64,000 nt of DNA, taken from Pelagisphaera sp964404745. GTDB lineage: Bacteria > Verrucomicrobiota > Verrucomicrobiia > Opitutales > Opitutaceae. The position numbers and the translations under genes were made by a program. The notes below the pieces were generated by a model. The model was given only the letters and a program-made list of their open reading frames with translations, did no database searches and had not been told where the DNA came from. Below, one piece after another: positions 50,554-58,565 of this stretch; position 1 is the first letter of the stretch; each line of letters starts with the position of its first letter. The DNA lies in contig CAYOLG010000014.1 of the NCBI GenBank assembly GCA_964404745.1, positions 1 to 64,000 of the forward strand, written 5' to 3'.

Positions 50554-51945
50554 TTACATATTGAATACTTTCAACTGATTCTGGAATCGCAATTCGAGCC
50601 TGAAATAGGCCTTTTCCCGCCGATTCCAAAGGCCTGCTCTCCCATTCATCATATTCGAATGCCAGCGTGTAAGGCTGATGCGATCAAAAGACCAGGAAAG
50701 CTGATTGTCCGTAGTAGCGATATTCTCAGGCAAACGGACTGTAACGACCAGAAAGGAGCCTTCCCGTTTTGACGAAATTTTGGGGCTTTGGGGAATTCGG
50801 CCCTCGCCAAAAAAGTGATAGCGGCAGAAAGCTTCCAGATTATGGACGACTTCAGGTTGAATTGTAACGCGACGGGAAAAGCCGGCATCGGCCGGGCCAC
50901 CGTGCTGCCCACCAGGTACGATATAAATCGGGAAGTGCGGATACCGTTCTCCCAGCTCCAGCAGAGCTGGCATCACGCTGTCATTCGTCCCCACGTTGTA
51001 GAAATTGTCGAGCCCTCGGTGTTTGATGGAGGAAAGGTAAGCCGTGATCCGCGACGCGTCACATAGCCGATCGCTCAGCGTCTCTATGTCGGAAGCCGTC
51101 CACCGCTTCACCGCTACTTGCTCCAGTGTCAAACGCGTCGATTCGCGCCGGGCGAATCGTAGCTCCAAAGACTTGCGGATACCCGCCTCAACCGAATCTA
51201 GAAATGCACGGTTATCTTTCCGAATCCATTGCGGTCCTGCGCCTATTAGCTGCGATGGCGATCCCGGATTTCCCATTGGCGGGGATACAATCGGAGCGGT
51301 TCCTGTAAACCGGTCGTCGTGGATGCCCGCCACCGCCGAGGCGATTCCGCGTTTGGAACAGCCACTGGAAACAACCTTGGCAGGCATAAAACGCTCCTTT
51401 TCGACTACCGCTGCGGTAAGTCCTCTCATCTGCCTCATCCCCCAAATCCACGCGCTCGAGTAGCGAGGGCTGCGAGTTTCCAGAAGGTGGGTCTTCATTC
51501 CCGTGCGCAACATTCCCGCCGGGACCATCGCATCGATATCGCCCATCACGACGAGCACAACTCCAACACCCTTTTCATTAGCGAGGCGCAATGCCGACCC
51601 ACTGGGTGTAGCCATGCGATTTCTCAAAGGCATGTTGCCCACGAAGATATTGCGACACGGTAGTTGGCTCGCCTCTGACGGAGCATTCAAGTTCACTGGG
51701 ATACGGACCGGTTGCCCCGGCCACCAGTCAGCAACGGTAATTTCAATTAGCTTCTGCTGGATCTCCAGATGCTCGGGGTGCGGGCGCCAATCCTACAGCA
51801 CTCGGGTTTCCAAAGTTCCCGAATCTCGAATGCTGGCCATATCGAATAATTCCGAGTTGTCGCTTGCGAGAGATGCCGTAGCGATACAACAAACGGAACA
51901 CCAAGCTGCAATGCAGCAGTGCAGGATAAAAAGGCTTCTTACCAT
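50554..51945 (-). pseudogene. Secreted alpha/beta hydrolase with an in-frame amber codon
   Basis: ATG 51945 opens a signal peptide (MVRSLFILHCCIAAWCSVCC, then IATASLASDN), reaches TAG at 51793-51795 (codon 51, in RVL-stop-DWRPHPEH), and stays in the same frame to the stop at 50554 for 463 codons. The body has SSGCSKRGIASAVAG, a GxSKRG nucleophile elbow like the PhoPQ-activated PqaA family, and PGGQHGGPADAGFS with a likely catalytic His. The interruption probably replaces Gln. The body from GTG 51696 lacks a signal peptide. It is a recent nonsense pseudogene or a read-through gene, set between two sulfatases on the same strand. Confidence 0.7.
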
Positions 51946-52029
51946 AGGTCTTCAATCTCTAGCTTACGTCAGCTGGATCTCGATAGAGATTTTGGAATCC
52001 AGCCGACTCGAGAAACTTGCCTACATTCT

Positions 52030-53130
52030 TCATCCTCTCCGTCTCCATCGCTTGACCGATACCCATATACCGGTGATGACAAGTACGGTTCCGACCCCCG
52101 AAAAGATGCCCCAAACTATTCGCGCGAAAAGATGATACGGACCGAGCGTGTGCAATCGCCCGAAATTCTTTCGATACCAGGTGAACGGGCCCGCAAGCTC
52201 TACATCCGCTTGTTTTATTTCTCTTCCGGTATAGGGGTCGATGAATATCCTAAGAGTCTTCCCGTTCTCAGTGTAGAAAAAGGCGTGCGCGCTCGCTTCC
52301 CCGTTAGATGGCTGATAGCCCGTCCAGCGAGCGTCGCCCATTAGCGCAACCGCGGTCTCCACGATTGTTCCAGCCCCCAATTTTTCCGCATTGGCCGGGA
52401 CAACAACTGTCGGGCGTTCTTGCTGAGTGGGAGATCCTTGTATATCTTCCAATAGAGGCCAGATGTGTCGTCCCCAAGTAAAGGTAATGCCCGTGATCGC
52501 CATGATGATGAGCGGGGCCATGGCCACCAATCCCAAGGCGTTGTGCCAATCTAGGGCCTGGCCTCTTTTTAAGGCCCGAACAAAAGTTCGCCCCCGCAAC
52601 GGCCACCAAAGAACGAGGCCAATAACGCAGGTGATGGCCAATACCAGCGAGCTGATAGCAGCTATCTGCTGACCCAATCGACCAGCCGCTAGATGGCGAT
52701 GAATATCGATCATCAAATGGCTAATTGAAAATCCGTCCGACATCCAAGTAAGCGCTCCCGTGTAAGGATTGAGAAATACGCGCCCTCCACGATTGCCATC
52801 CGGCCTTAGCTCTGTGCAGTAAGCGCTGTACGAGTGCTCTGGTGAGCGCGGAATGCCCAGATGGTTCACCCGCAACGGCGGATCCGCCGATTGGTAGGCA
52901 TTCAATACTTCCGCCACTGATAGCGGCGAATCGGTCACATCTAATTGAAAATGCTCCTTATGCTCCCAGCGAAAGAGATCGCCTTCAAACACGAGAATCG
53001 TCCCGGTCAGGCAAACCAAAGCGATCGGCAAGGCGGCAATCCAGCCAACCCAGAAATGAAGATGAAACCAAATTGAACGCTTTCTCTTATTGGATCCAGC
53101 TGTAGGGGCATCGGCGGATACATCGGTCAT
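52030..53130 (-). CDS. PepSY domain inner-membrane protein
   Basis: The 366-residue protein has an N-terminal helix (WFHLHFWVGWIAALPIALVC), a periplasmic PepSY region (FLNPYTGALTW), two middle helices (AAISSLVLAITCVIGLVLWW and ALGLVAMAPLIIMAITGITF) and a C-terminal helix (FSGVGTVLVITGIWVSVKRW). The second soluble part also has RIFIDPYTGREIKQ, a second PepSY-like segment. Histidines near the membrane helices (HLHFW, DIHRHLAAG) fit the heme or iron-reductase-like subgroup. Such proteins often sit beside siderophore receptors; none is here. It lies between two sulfatase genes. Confidence 0.85.
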   Translation of the reverse strand: MTDVSADAPTAGSNKRKRSIWFHLHFWVGWIAALPIALVCLTGTILVFEGDLFRWEHKEHFQLDVTDSPLSVAEVLNAYQSADPPLRVNHLGIPRSPEHSYSAYCTELRPDGNRGGRVFLNPYTGALTWMSDGFSISHLMIDIHRHLAAGRLGQQIAAISSLVLAITCVIGLVLWWPLRGRTFVRALKRGQALDWHNALGLVAMAPLIIMAITGITFTWGRHIWPLLEDIQGSPTQQERPTVVVPANAEKLGAGTIVETAVALMGDARWTGYQPSNGEASAHAFFYTENGKTLRIFIDPYTGREIKQADVELAGPFTWYRKNFGRLHTLGPYHLFARIVWGIFSGVGTVLVITGIWVSVKRWRRRG

Positions 53131-53171
53131 AGACCATCAAGATGGCCCTACTTTTCGCGACAATCAAGCCC

Positions 53172-53195
53172 GTAGGAGCGGGTTTACCCCGCGAT
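53172..53195. repeat. GTAGGAGCGG-type palindrome, copy 1
   Basis: GTAGGAGCGGGTTTACCCCG followed by CGAT forms a GCGGG..CCCGC stem. A second copy is at 58351-58373. It resembles REP palindromes of pseudomonads in form. Confidence 0.55.
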
Positions 53196-53243
53196 AAGTG
53201 CCCACTGAAATCGCTGCCCTGCAGAATGCGAGCCGCTTCTACA

Positions 53244-53266
53244 GGATCCCGCTCTAGCGAGAACAG
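53244..53266. repeat. GATCC-type palindrome, copy 2
   Basis: GGATCCCGCTCTAGCGAGAA matches 948-970 with an imperfect stem. Confidence 0.4.
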
Positions 53267-53416
53267 GACACCTAAGCCAGCATGATGCTTTTGAAGTTTT
53301 AACATCTTCCCGCTTTCGCGCGACTAGGAGTCCCTGTCTCCGCCAAGCGGAACATCCTAGCGGAGTATGAGCGATGTTCTAACTACAGCCAACTCCTGCC
53401 GCCCCGGCTACGCGGG

Positions 53417-53453
53417 AAGATCCCAGCCCCGACGCTTCGGGAATCTAGCGAGG
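53417..53453. repeat. GATCC-type palindrome, copy 3
   Basis: GAAGATCCCAGCCCCGACGC followed by TTCGGGAATCTAGCGAGG is like 61761-61790 (GATCCTGGCCCCGCGACGCG, then GGGATCTAGT). Confidence 0.5.
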
Positions 53454-53485
53454 AACGAGCGATGTTTGCTAATAATGATCTTAGA

Positions 53486-53504
53486 CAGGCAGAATGCCTG
53501 TTCT
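53486..53504. repeat. CAGGCA-type palindromic repeat, copy 3
   Basis: CAGGCAGAATGCCTGTTCT matches the CAGGCAAGATGCCTG core of the copies at 37741 and 55077. It touches the stop of the next minus-strand gene. Confidence 0.55.
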
Positions 53505-54963
53505 ATTTCCTCACACGCTCGTATTCTTTGTTCACCGCGTCGTCGCCCCAGCGATCGATAACCGCCCGCAAGGCGTCGTCGCTTTCCGGGAACCGGCCTT
53601 TGTCATCGGTCTCTAGGATCCAGCGATAAAGAATGTCGCGGTGATTGGCCAAAGCGACCTGGTGATCGCGATCGATGGAGTGGGCCAAATTCCTAGTCTC
53701 GTGCGGATCGGTCCACAAATCGTAGAATTCTTCCGCTGGACGCTCGTCGCTGAAGAAATGAGCCTGAGCCTCGTTCAGTTTCCCTGCCTTGTACTGGCCT
53801 TCCATAAATTTTAGCAGCTCCCAGTCGCTTCGGTAGTTAGGCTGCATATATGGCTTATCCGTCATAAAATTCCGGATATACTTATATCGTTTGGATGTAA
53901 TAGCTCGGATTCGGTCGATGGTAAAATCGCAGCGATCGCGAGCGGAAACCACGAAATCGCGATGAAAGTCATCGGCTAGCAAGTCCATGCCATGCATATT
54001 GCCCGGCACCTGGATATCCGCTAAGGCAAGCGTTGTTGCGCTTATATCGATACCGCTAACCAAGTCATCGCGAACTGCATTATTTGGTATCCCAGGTCCG
54101 GCGAGTATGAAGGGCACCTTTATTCCTCCCTCGTAGAGAAACTGCTTGCTGCGAGGCAAACGGCTTCCGTGATCGGAGAAAAAGAAGATGATCGTGTTAT
54201 CATAGAGTCCATCCCGTTTCAAGCCATCTACGATTTCGCTCAACTCGCGATCGAGCTCGAGAATCGTGTTGTAGTGGTAAGCGATCTCTTCGCGAATAAT
54301 CGGATGGTCCGGGTAGATAGGAGGCACGCCGACATCCTCTGCTTTGACCACCGGCTTGGCGTTCGAGAACTTGCCACCCACCAGTTGGATCTGTCCAAAA
54401 AAGGGCTGTCCTTCTTTACGGCCGCTCCACTCCGTCCCGTTTTTAGCTCCTTTGTATCCATTGGCCCCATGGCGATGATAGAGCTCGCCGGGATCGAAGA
54501 CAAAGTTGTAATGGAATTTGCCCTCATTGAAGGTGTAGTAGCCCGCCGTTCGCATGATCTCTGGCACGGTCTTGACGCCAATGTGATTGGGATCCCAGGT
54601 TTCCATGACATTGCCCCGCCAAACGGAGAATGAGCTGTAATGCTCGTGAGCCCCGATCGAGGTTTGGTACATCCCGGTAATCACAGCCGAACGAGTTGGC
54701 GAGCAAACACCCGAAGGCATGTAGGCCCGGTCGAAGCGGACACCTTCAGAAGCCAGCTTATCGATATTGGGCGTCTTCACCACGGTATCCCCGTAACAGC
54801 TCATCCAAGCATTGGTATCCTCTATGTAGATCCAGAGGATGTTCGGCTTGCTAGCGTTTTCCTCCAACGTCGGGACGTGGGAATTATCTCCCTGCGAGAA
54901 GGCAGCGTGGGTCCAAGCCAGAAGGGCAACGAGAAGAAGCGAAATTCTAATGTGATTCATCAT
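53503..54963 (-). CDS. Secreted sulfatase, heparan N-sulfatase-like
   Basis: The 486-residue protein has a signal peptide (ISLLLVALLAWTHAAFSQG), NILWIYIEDTNAWMSCYGD with metal ligands, and PSGVCSPTRSAVITGMY, in which the Cys at about residue 87 is the formylglycine precursor in the exact C-x-P-x-R consensus. FSDHGSRLPRSKQFLYEGGI supplies the second metal site. The layout and the DTNAWMSCYGD block resemble N-sulfoglucosamine sulfohydrolase-type enzymes of subfamily S1_8, so a sulfated amino sugar is a likely target, but this is family-level inference. It is on the same strand as the PepSY gene and the amber-interrupted hydrolase. Confidence 0.92.
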   Translation of the reverse strand: MMNHIRISLLLVALLAWTHAAFSQGDNSHVPTLEENASKPNILWIYIEDTNAWMSCYGDTVVKTPNIDKLASEGVRFDRAYMPSGVCSPTRSAVITGMYQTSIGAHEHYSSFSVWRGNVMETWDPNHIGVKTVPEIMRTAGYYTFNEGKFHYNFVFDPGELYHRHGANGYKGAKNGTEWSGRKEGQPFFGQIQLVGGKFSNAKPVVKAEDVGVPPIYPDHPIIREEIAYHYNTILELDRELSEIVDGLKRDGLYDNTIIFFFSDHGSRLPRSKQFLYEGGIKVPFILAGPGIPNNAVRDDLVSGIDISATTLALADIQVPGNMHGMDLLADDFHRDFVVSARDRCDFTIDRIRAITSKRYKYIRNFMTDKPYMQPNYRSDWELLKFMEGQYKAGKLNEAQAHFFSDERPAEEFYDLWTDPHETRNLAHSIDRDHQVALANHRDILYRWILETDDKGRFPESDDALRAVIDRWGDDAVNKEYERVRK

Positions 54964-55040
54964 GCCGCATTGACTAGCGCTATTCGCGTTGAGTGAGCAA
55001 AGGGAATTTTGCCGATGACGGGATACTCAAGCTTAATAAA

Positions 55041-55100
55041 GTAGCAGAGGCATCTTGACTATATAAAGGGAAGGGTAAGGCAAGATACCTGTGCTGCTAC
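55041..55100. repeat. CAGGCA-type repeat as an inverted pair
   Basis: GTAGCAGAGGCATCTTGAC (55041-55059) is a near reverse complement of GGCAAGATACCTGTGCTGCT followed by AC (to 55100). The pair could form a long imperfect hairpin between a sulfatase gene and a small secreted protein gene. Confidence 0.6.
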
Positions 55101-55170
55101 AATCATGTCATCTACCGGTTAAGGTATTTGTTCACACTATGAGACATTTCGAAATATCTCCTCCTCCGCC

Positions 55171-55200
55171 AAAAAAGCGTTCCCCGAAACGAGGAACGCT
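55171..55200 (-). terminator. Terminator of the small secreted protein gene
   Basis: AGCGTTCC (55176-55183) pairs with GGAACGCT (55193-55200) around a nine-base loop, and the six A at 55171-55176 become a T-run on the minus strand. It lies 32 bases after the stop of the next gene on that strand. Confidence 0.8.
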
Positions 55201-55231
55201 CTGGAAAAGGGGAAATCGACCTTTCTATGAG

Positions 55232-55570
55232 TTAGCTCTTTTTCCCCTGGCTCTTACGATAGGCGTTCATCTTCTGAACGTTATCTTTCCCAACCGCCTC
55301 GCGAATCTTAGCGGCGAACTTGGAGTTAATCTCTTTAGCCGCAGCTTGGAGTTTCTCCTTGTCCTCCTTGTTGGCTTTGCGACTAGCCGTTAAGGCTTCT
55401 GTTTTCTCCGTGATTAGCTTTTTCAGGGCCGCAGTCTGATCGGCGCTGAGATCGCATTGCTCCGTCCACATAGCCATCTGCTTGTCGACTTGCTTCTGTG
55501 CGGCTTTACTTTGACCAAAGGACATCATCGGAGCGATGAATACCAAGGCTATTACGAATAGTTTTTGCAT
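55232..55570 (-). CDS. Small secreted helical protein
   Basis: The 112-residue protein begins MQKLFVIALVFIAPMMSFG, a signal peptide, followed by a charged helical body (QVDKQMAMWTEQCDLSADQT, EKTEALTASRKANKEDKEKL) ending in KSQGKKS. The small helical form is like CpxP/Spy-type periplasmic proteins and other secreted helical proteins of this phylum, but no LTxxQ repeat is clear. The function is unknown. It has its own terminator and lies inside the sulfatase region, on the same strand as the sialidase-like gene upstream. Confidence 0.75.
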   Translation of the reverse strand: MQKLFVIALVFIAPMMSFGQSKAAQKQVDKQMAMWTEQCDLSADQTAALKKLITEKTEALTASRKANKEDKEKLQAAAKEINSKFAAKIREAVGKDNVQKMNAYRKSQGKKS

Positions 55571-55697
55571 AGTTAATTAGGATTTTTGGTAACTCAGCTA
55601 CGATAATAACGATTCATCGCAGCCTACCCATTTCGTCCGCAATGATACGTCTCGTCCAGCGTAAATCAATCGAAATTATCCCTGTTGTTACTAGAGC

Positions 55698-58271
55698 CTA
55701 ATCCAAAAATCTGATGGCGAACAGATCCGCGTCCCTAAGGAAAATACGCAACCGGATTGGCTTGTCCGCCAACTCGGACACGTCCGTTCCATCAGCCCAT
55801 CGGACCACTCGCTCGATCTCGTCGCCGAATATCGGCAAGCATTGATCCAACTCGTACCCCGGAAGCGGATTTCCGCGTTCGTCTTGGATCTCCACGCGAA
55901 CCTCTCCCGCTGCCGAGCTCTCGTAGTTCAAGGTCAGCTCATCGCCCTTGAAAGTAAAAGCCTTCGTCAGAACTTCGCCTCCCTCGTAATCGGCCGACAG
56001 TGCGGCGAACCCGTCCGTACGAAGCGAATACCGTGTTAGGTGCGAGGCATCCTGACCGTAATATGAAATTCGATACAAATATAGCTCCCGGTCATTACCT
56101 CTCACTACCCCTAAAGCTGGAGTATTATCGCGAGCCACCCAATCCTGTACCGTTGGCCCCGGCCTAATGAATGCCTCCATAAAACGGCGATCGTATTGAT
56201 TGCCGCCACGGGTCGTCATGAAGATGGAATCGCTGGAAGCTTTAGCATAGTCTGGATTATCCACCAGCGCCCGAGAGACCTCCTGCGACAGCGCTGCTTT
56301 GCTGGGGAAAAACCGCTTGGCCAGAGCGATGTAAATGTGGGGAGCCCGAAAGTACGGGTGAGTTCCGTTGGTGTAGAGATGTTCCTGCGGCGTGTTCCCG
56401 TATTCCATTTCCACTCGCGGCCCCCAATTGATAAAGTCCTCCGATGTCGTGCGGGCGATGGTTCGAAAGCCCGAATACCCCTCTCCCGTCCAGGTCCGGA
56501 AGTAGCAAATGTAGCGATTCTCGCTTTCCGACCAAAAAGCTACGTTGTGAGAATCGAACAACCCATCTGTAAAGAAGTAGCCATCGCTCATTTGTTCCCA
56601 ATGTATTCCATCAGAAGATACAAAGGAAACGAGTCCATGCTTGTTTTCGCTGGCGATGGCTTTGAAACGCTGCTCCGGCGGCACTCCTGGCCGTGTATCA
56701 AGAAAGGGACTGAAATTGTGGGACCACAGATTTTCTTCCATGAGAACCACATTATTGTCCCTGGTCCCGTTGATTTCGTAGAGCCCAAGATTCGGTTTGC
56801 TCCAAACGATCCCATCGTCCGATTCCGCATAGCAGGTGTAGGCTCTCGTTCCTTTGGTCGAATCCGGCAAACCGCGATAGTACATGCGGTACAGGTCGCC
56901 ATCATGGATCACCGTCGGGTAAGCCGAGAACTTCCCTTCCCATGGATTATCAAAGCGAAGGGCAACGTCTTCCCGTCTCGGTTCTTGGACCGCTTGCTGG
57001 ACATTGTCCAATCGATCTATCAAATAGCCATCCACGAAAAGCTCCCTTCGAGAACCGATGTCCAAGGTCTTCGCCACCGATGCCTCCGCTCCGGGCAAAT
57101 GCCAGATCGTTCCTAGGATGCTCGGCTTCTTTCGGTTCGGGTGCGGAGGACGGGTCTCTGGATTAGATCCCTTGGGCACATTGGGCTGATAATAGACACT
57201 GAGAATTCGGCCAGGACTCAACTCTATGGATACGGGATAACCGAGATCCTTGTTAGGGGCATCATCGCGGAGAATAAATTCGTTCTCCAAACTCCAATTA
57301 ACCCCGTCCTCGCTGATGCACGCTCTCTGACCATAGGGTGGCCGACGATGGCCATAGGAGCAGAGCGCCCGCCCATCGGAAAGGAGGGTCAAATGGGGAG
57401 GAAATCCCCAAAGCGGCGTTTCGTAGGCCGGTGCCCAAGTCCGGCCATTGTCGTCGGAGTAGCTTCCCCACAAATGGCACAATAGCGACTGATCGTCGTA
57501 AGGTTTGGCCGTTGCTCGAATCATCATAGTGATACGTCCGCTTGGCAGTTGCAAGATGTGCGGTTCGCCAAAACGAATCTTGTCGGCCACTTCATCGGGA
57601 CAGGCTATGGTCGCGACCTGGCTCCACTCCGTTTCCGGATTGTCGGCCGCATATACGCCAATCTTTCCTCCGTGCTCCCGGTAGGACGCCACCAACAAAG
57701 AACCATCGGCCAACTGTATGCCTCCGTGTATCGAGTCCGCCCCAGGAGCTGGCTTACTCCACGTGTAACCATTATCCGACGACACTGTTTGCCAGGCTCG
57801 ATGAAGATCGTCCGCGTTCTGATATTCCTCCTGGCTAACATAGTCCGCCCACCGCTCACGCAATTCCGGAGGGTAACTGGTATCCGACATCGTCGTGTAG
57901 GTCGAAACGGGGAATTTCACCGATCTCAGATGGGTCAGGAGCCGTCCGTCACGCAGCACCGTCAATCCCGACTCGCGATCGTCAACAATTGTGTCGAACA
58001 AAATGGTCGGCGCCGACCAGCTCTCTCCGTTGTCTTTCGAACGTACCATGAGGATTTCCCCATTGGGGCTCATATGCTCCTCAGTACGGGTAAAGAGGAC
58101 GAGGATGTCGCCATTGGCCGCCCGACCGATGGCTGGCCAAGCCGAATAGGCATCCCGTTTTTCATAGATGCTAAGATGCTGGATGACCTCCGGATGGCTC
58201 GAAGCAATTAAGAACGGGGACAAGGAAAGCAGGGCCAGAGCCCAGCCGGAAAGTCGGGATACAGGGGACAT
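55698..58271 (-). CDS. Two-domain secreted protein: sialidase-like plus GH43/GH32-like
   Basis: The 857-residue protein has a signal peptide (GWALALLSLSPFLIASS). The first half, to about residue 380, has sialidase features: GRAANGDILVLF and Asp-box repeats SKDNGESW, SSDNGYTW and SDDNGRTW. The second half (from ELFVDGYLIDRLDN) has blocks like YRMYYRGLPD, CYAESDDGIVWSKPNLGL and FVSSDGIHWEQMSDGYFF, as in a five-bladed GH43/GH32-type propeller, and ends in a beta domain. A fusion of this kind is uncommon. It would act on a glycan outside the cell. It sits in the middle of four sulfatase genes, so desulfation and glycan cleavage probably work together. Confidence 0.8.
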   Translation of the reverse strand: MSPVSRLSGWALALLSLSPFLIASSHPEVIQHLSIYEKRDAYSAWPAIGRAANGDILVLFTRTEEHMSPNGEILMVRSKDNGESWSAPTILFDTIVDDRESGLTVLRDGRLLTHLRSVKFPVSTYTTMSDTSYPPELRERWADYVSQEEYQNADDLHRAWQTVSSDNGYTWSKPAPGADSIHGGIQLADGSLLVASYREHGGKIGVYAADNPETEWSQVATIACPDEVADKIRFGEPHILQLPSGRITMMIRATAKPYDDQSLLCHLWGSYSDDNGRTWAPAYETPLWGFPPHLTLLSDGRALCSYGHRRPPYGQRACISEDGVNWSLENEFILRDDAPNKDLGYPVSIELSPGRILSVYYQPNVPKGSNPETRPPHPNRKKPSILGTIWHLPGAEASVAKTLDIGSRRELFVDGYLIDRLDNVQQAVQEPRREDVALRFDNPWEGKFSAYPTVIHDGDLYRMYYRGLPDSTKGTRAYTCYAESDDGIVWSKPNLGLYEINGTRDNNVVLMEENLWSHNFSPFLDTRPGVPPEQRFKAIASENKHGLVSFVSSDGIHWEQMSDGYFFTDGLFDSHNVAFWSESENRYICYFRTWTGEGYSGFRTIARTTSEDFINWGPRVEMEYGNTPQEHLYTNGTHPYFRAPHIYIALAKRFFPSKAALSQEVSRALVDNPDYAKASSDSIFMTTRGGNQYDRRFMEAFIRPGPTVQDWVARDNTPALGVVRGNDRELYLYRISYYGQDASHLTRYSLRTDGFAALSADYEGGEVLTKAFTFKGDELTLNYESSAAGEVRVEIQDERGNPLPGYELDQCLPIFGDEIERVVRWADGTDVSELADKPIRLRIFLRDADLFAIRFLD

Positions 58272-58350
58272 GGAAACACCCTAGCAACCGGTTCTCCCTT
58301 GGCAATCCAAGGGAACGATTTACGATACAATCGTTTTCGGGACTGAAATG

Positions 58351-58373
58351 CAGGAGCGGCTTTACGCCGCGAT
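58351..58373. repeat. GTAGGAGCGG-type palindrome, copy 2
   Basis: CAGGAGCGGCTTTACGCCGC followed by GAT matches 53172-53195 in form: a GCGG..CCGC stem with a TTTAC loop. A further TAGGGCTGA..TCAGCCCTA inverted repeat lies about 20 to 100 bases downstream. Confidence 0.5.
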
Positions 58374-58516
58374 ACCGATCCCAAATAGTAGGGCTGATGG
58401 TCCCTAGTCAGCCGCAGAGGTAGATAGATTCTATTTCGGCCAACTGAGGACAGTCAGCCCTACCGCAGGCATAAATAACAAGCTGAAAAAGCACCCTTTC
58501 CAAAAACCCCTATCCC

Positions 58517-58546
58517 TTGACCTTATCTGGCCAAGGCTGGGATAAT
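58517..58546 (+). promoter_or_regulatory. Promoter of the sulfatase gene at 58566
   Basis: TTGACC (58517-58522) and GATAAT (58541-58546) are 18 bases apart and lie 20 bases before the ATG. Five of six bases match in each box. It is the best sigma-70-like promoter I see for this locus. Confidence 0.5.
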
Positions 58547-58565
58547 CGTCACAAGTTCATTCCCT

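Larger units (their letters stand above)
53131..53502. other. Repeat-rich spacer between PepSY and sulfatase genes
   Basis: These 372 bases hold palindromes of three types: GTAGGAGCGGGTTTACCCCG (53172-53195), GGATCCCGCTCTAGCGAGAAC (53244-53266) and GATCCCAGCCCCGACGCTTC (53417-53453), plus CAGGCAGAATGCCTG (53486-53504) overlapping the end of the next gene. I see no real gene. Confidence 0.6.

Noticed and set aside
53087..53305. Minus-strand frame of 72 codons
   Set aside because: It runs through two palindromic repeats and the end of the PepSY gene; no family pattern is visible.
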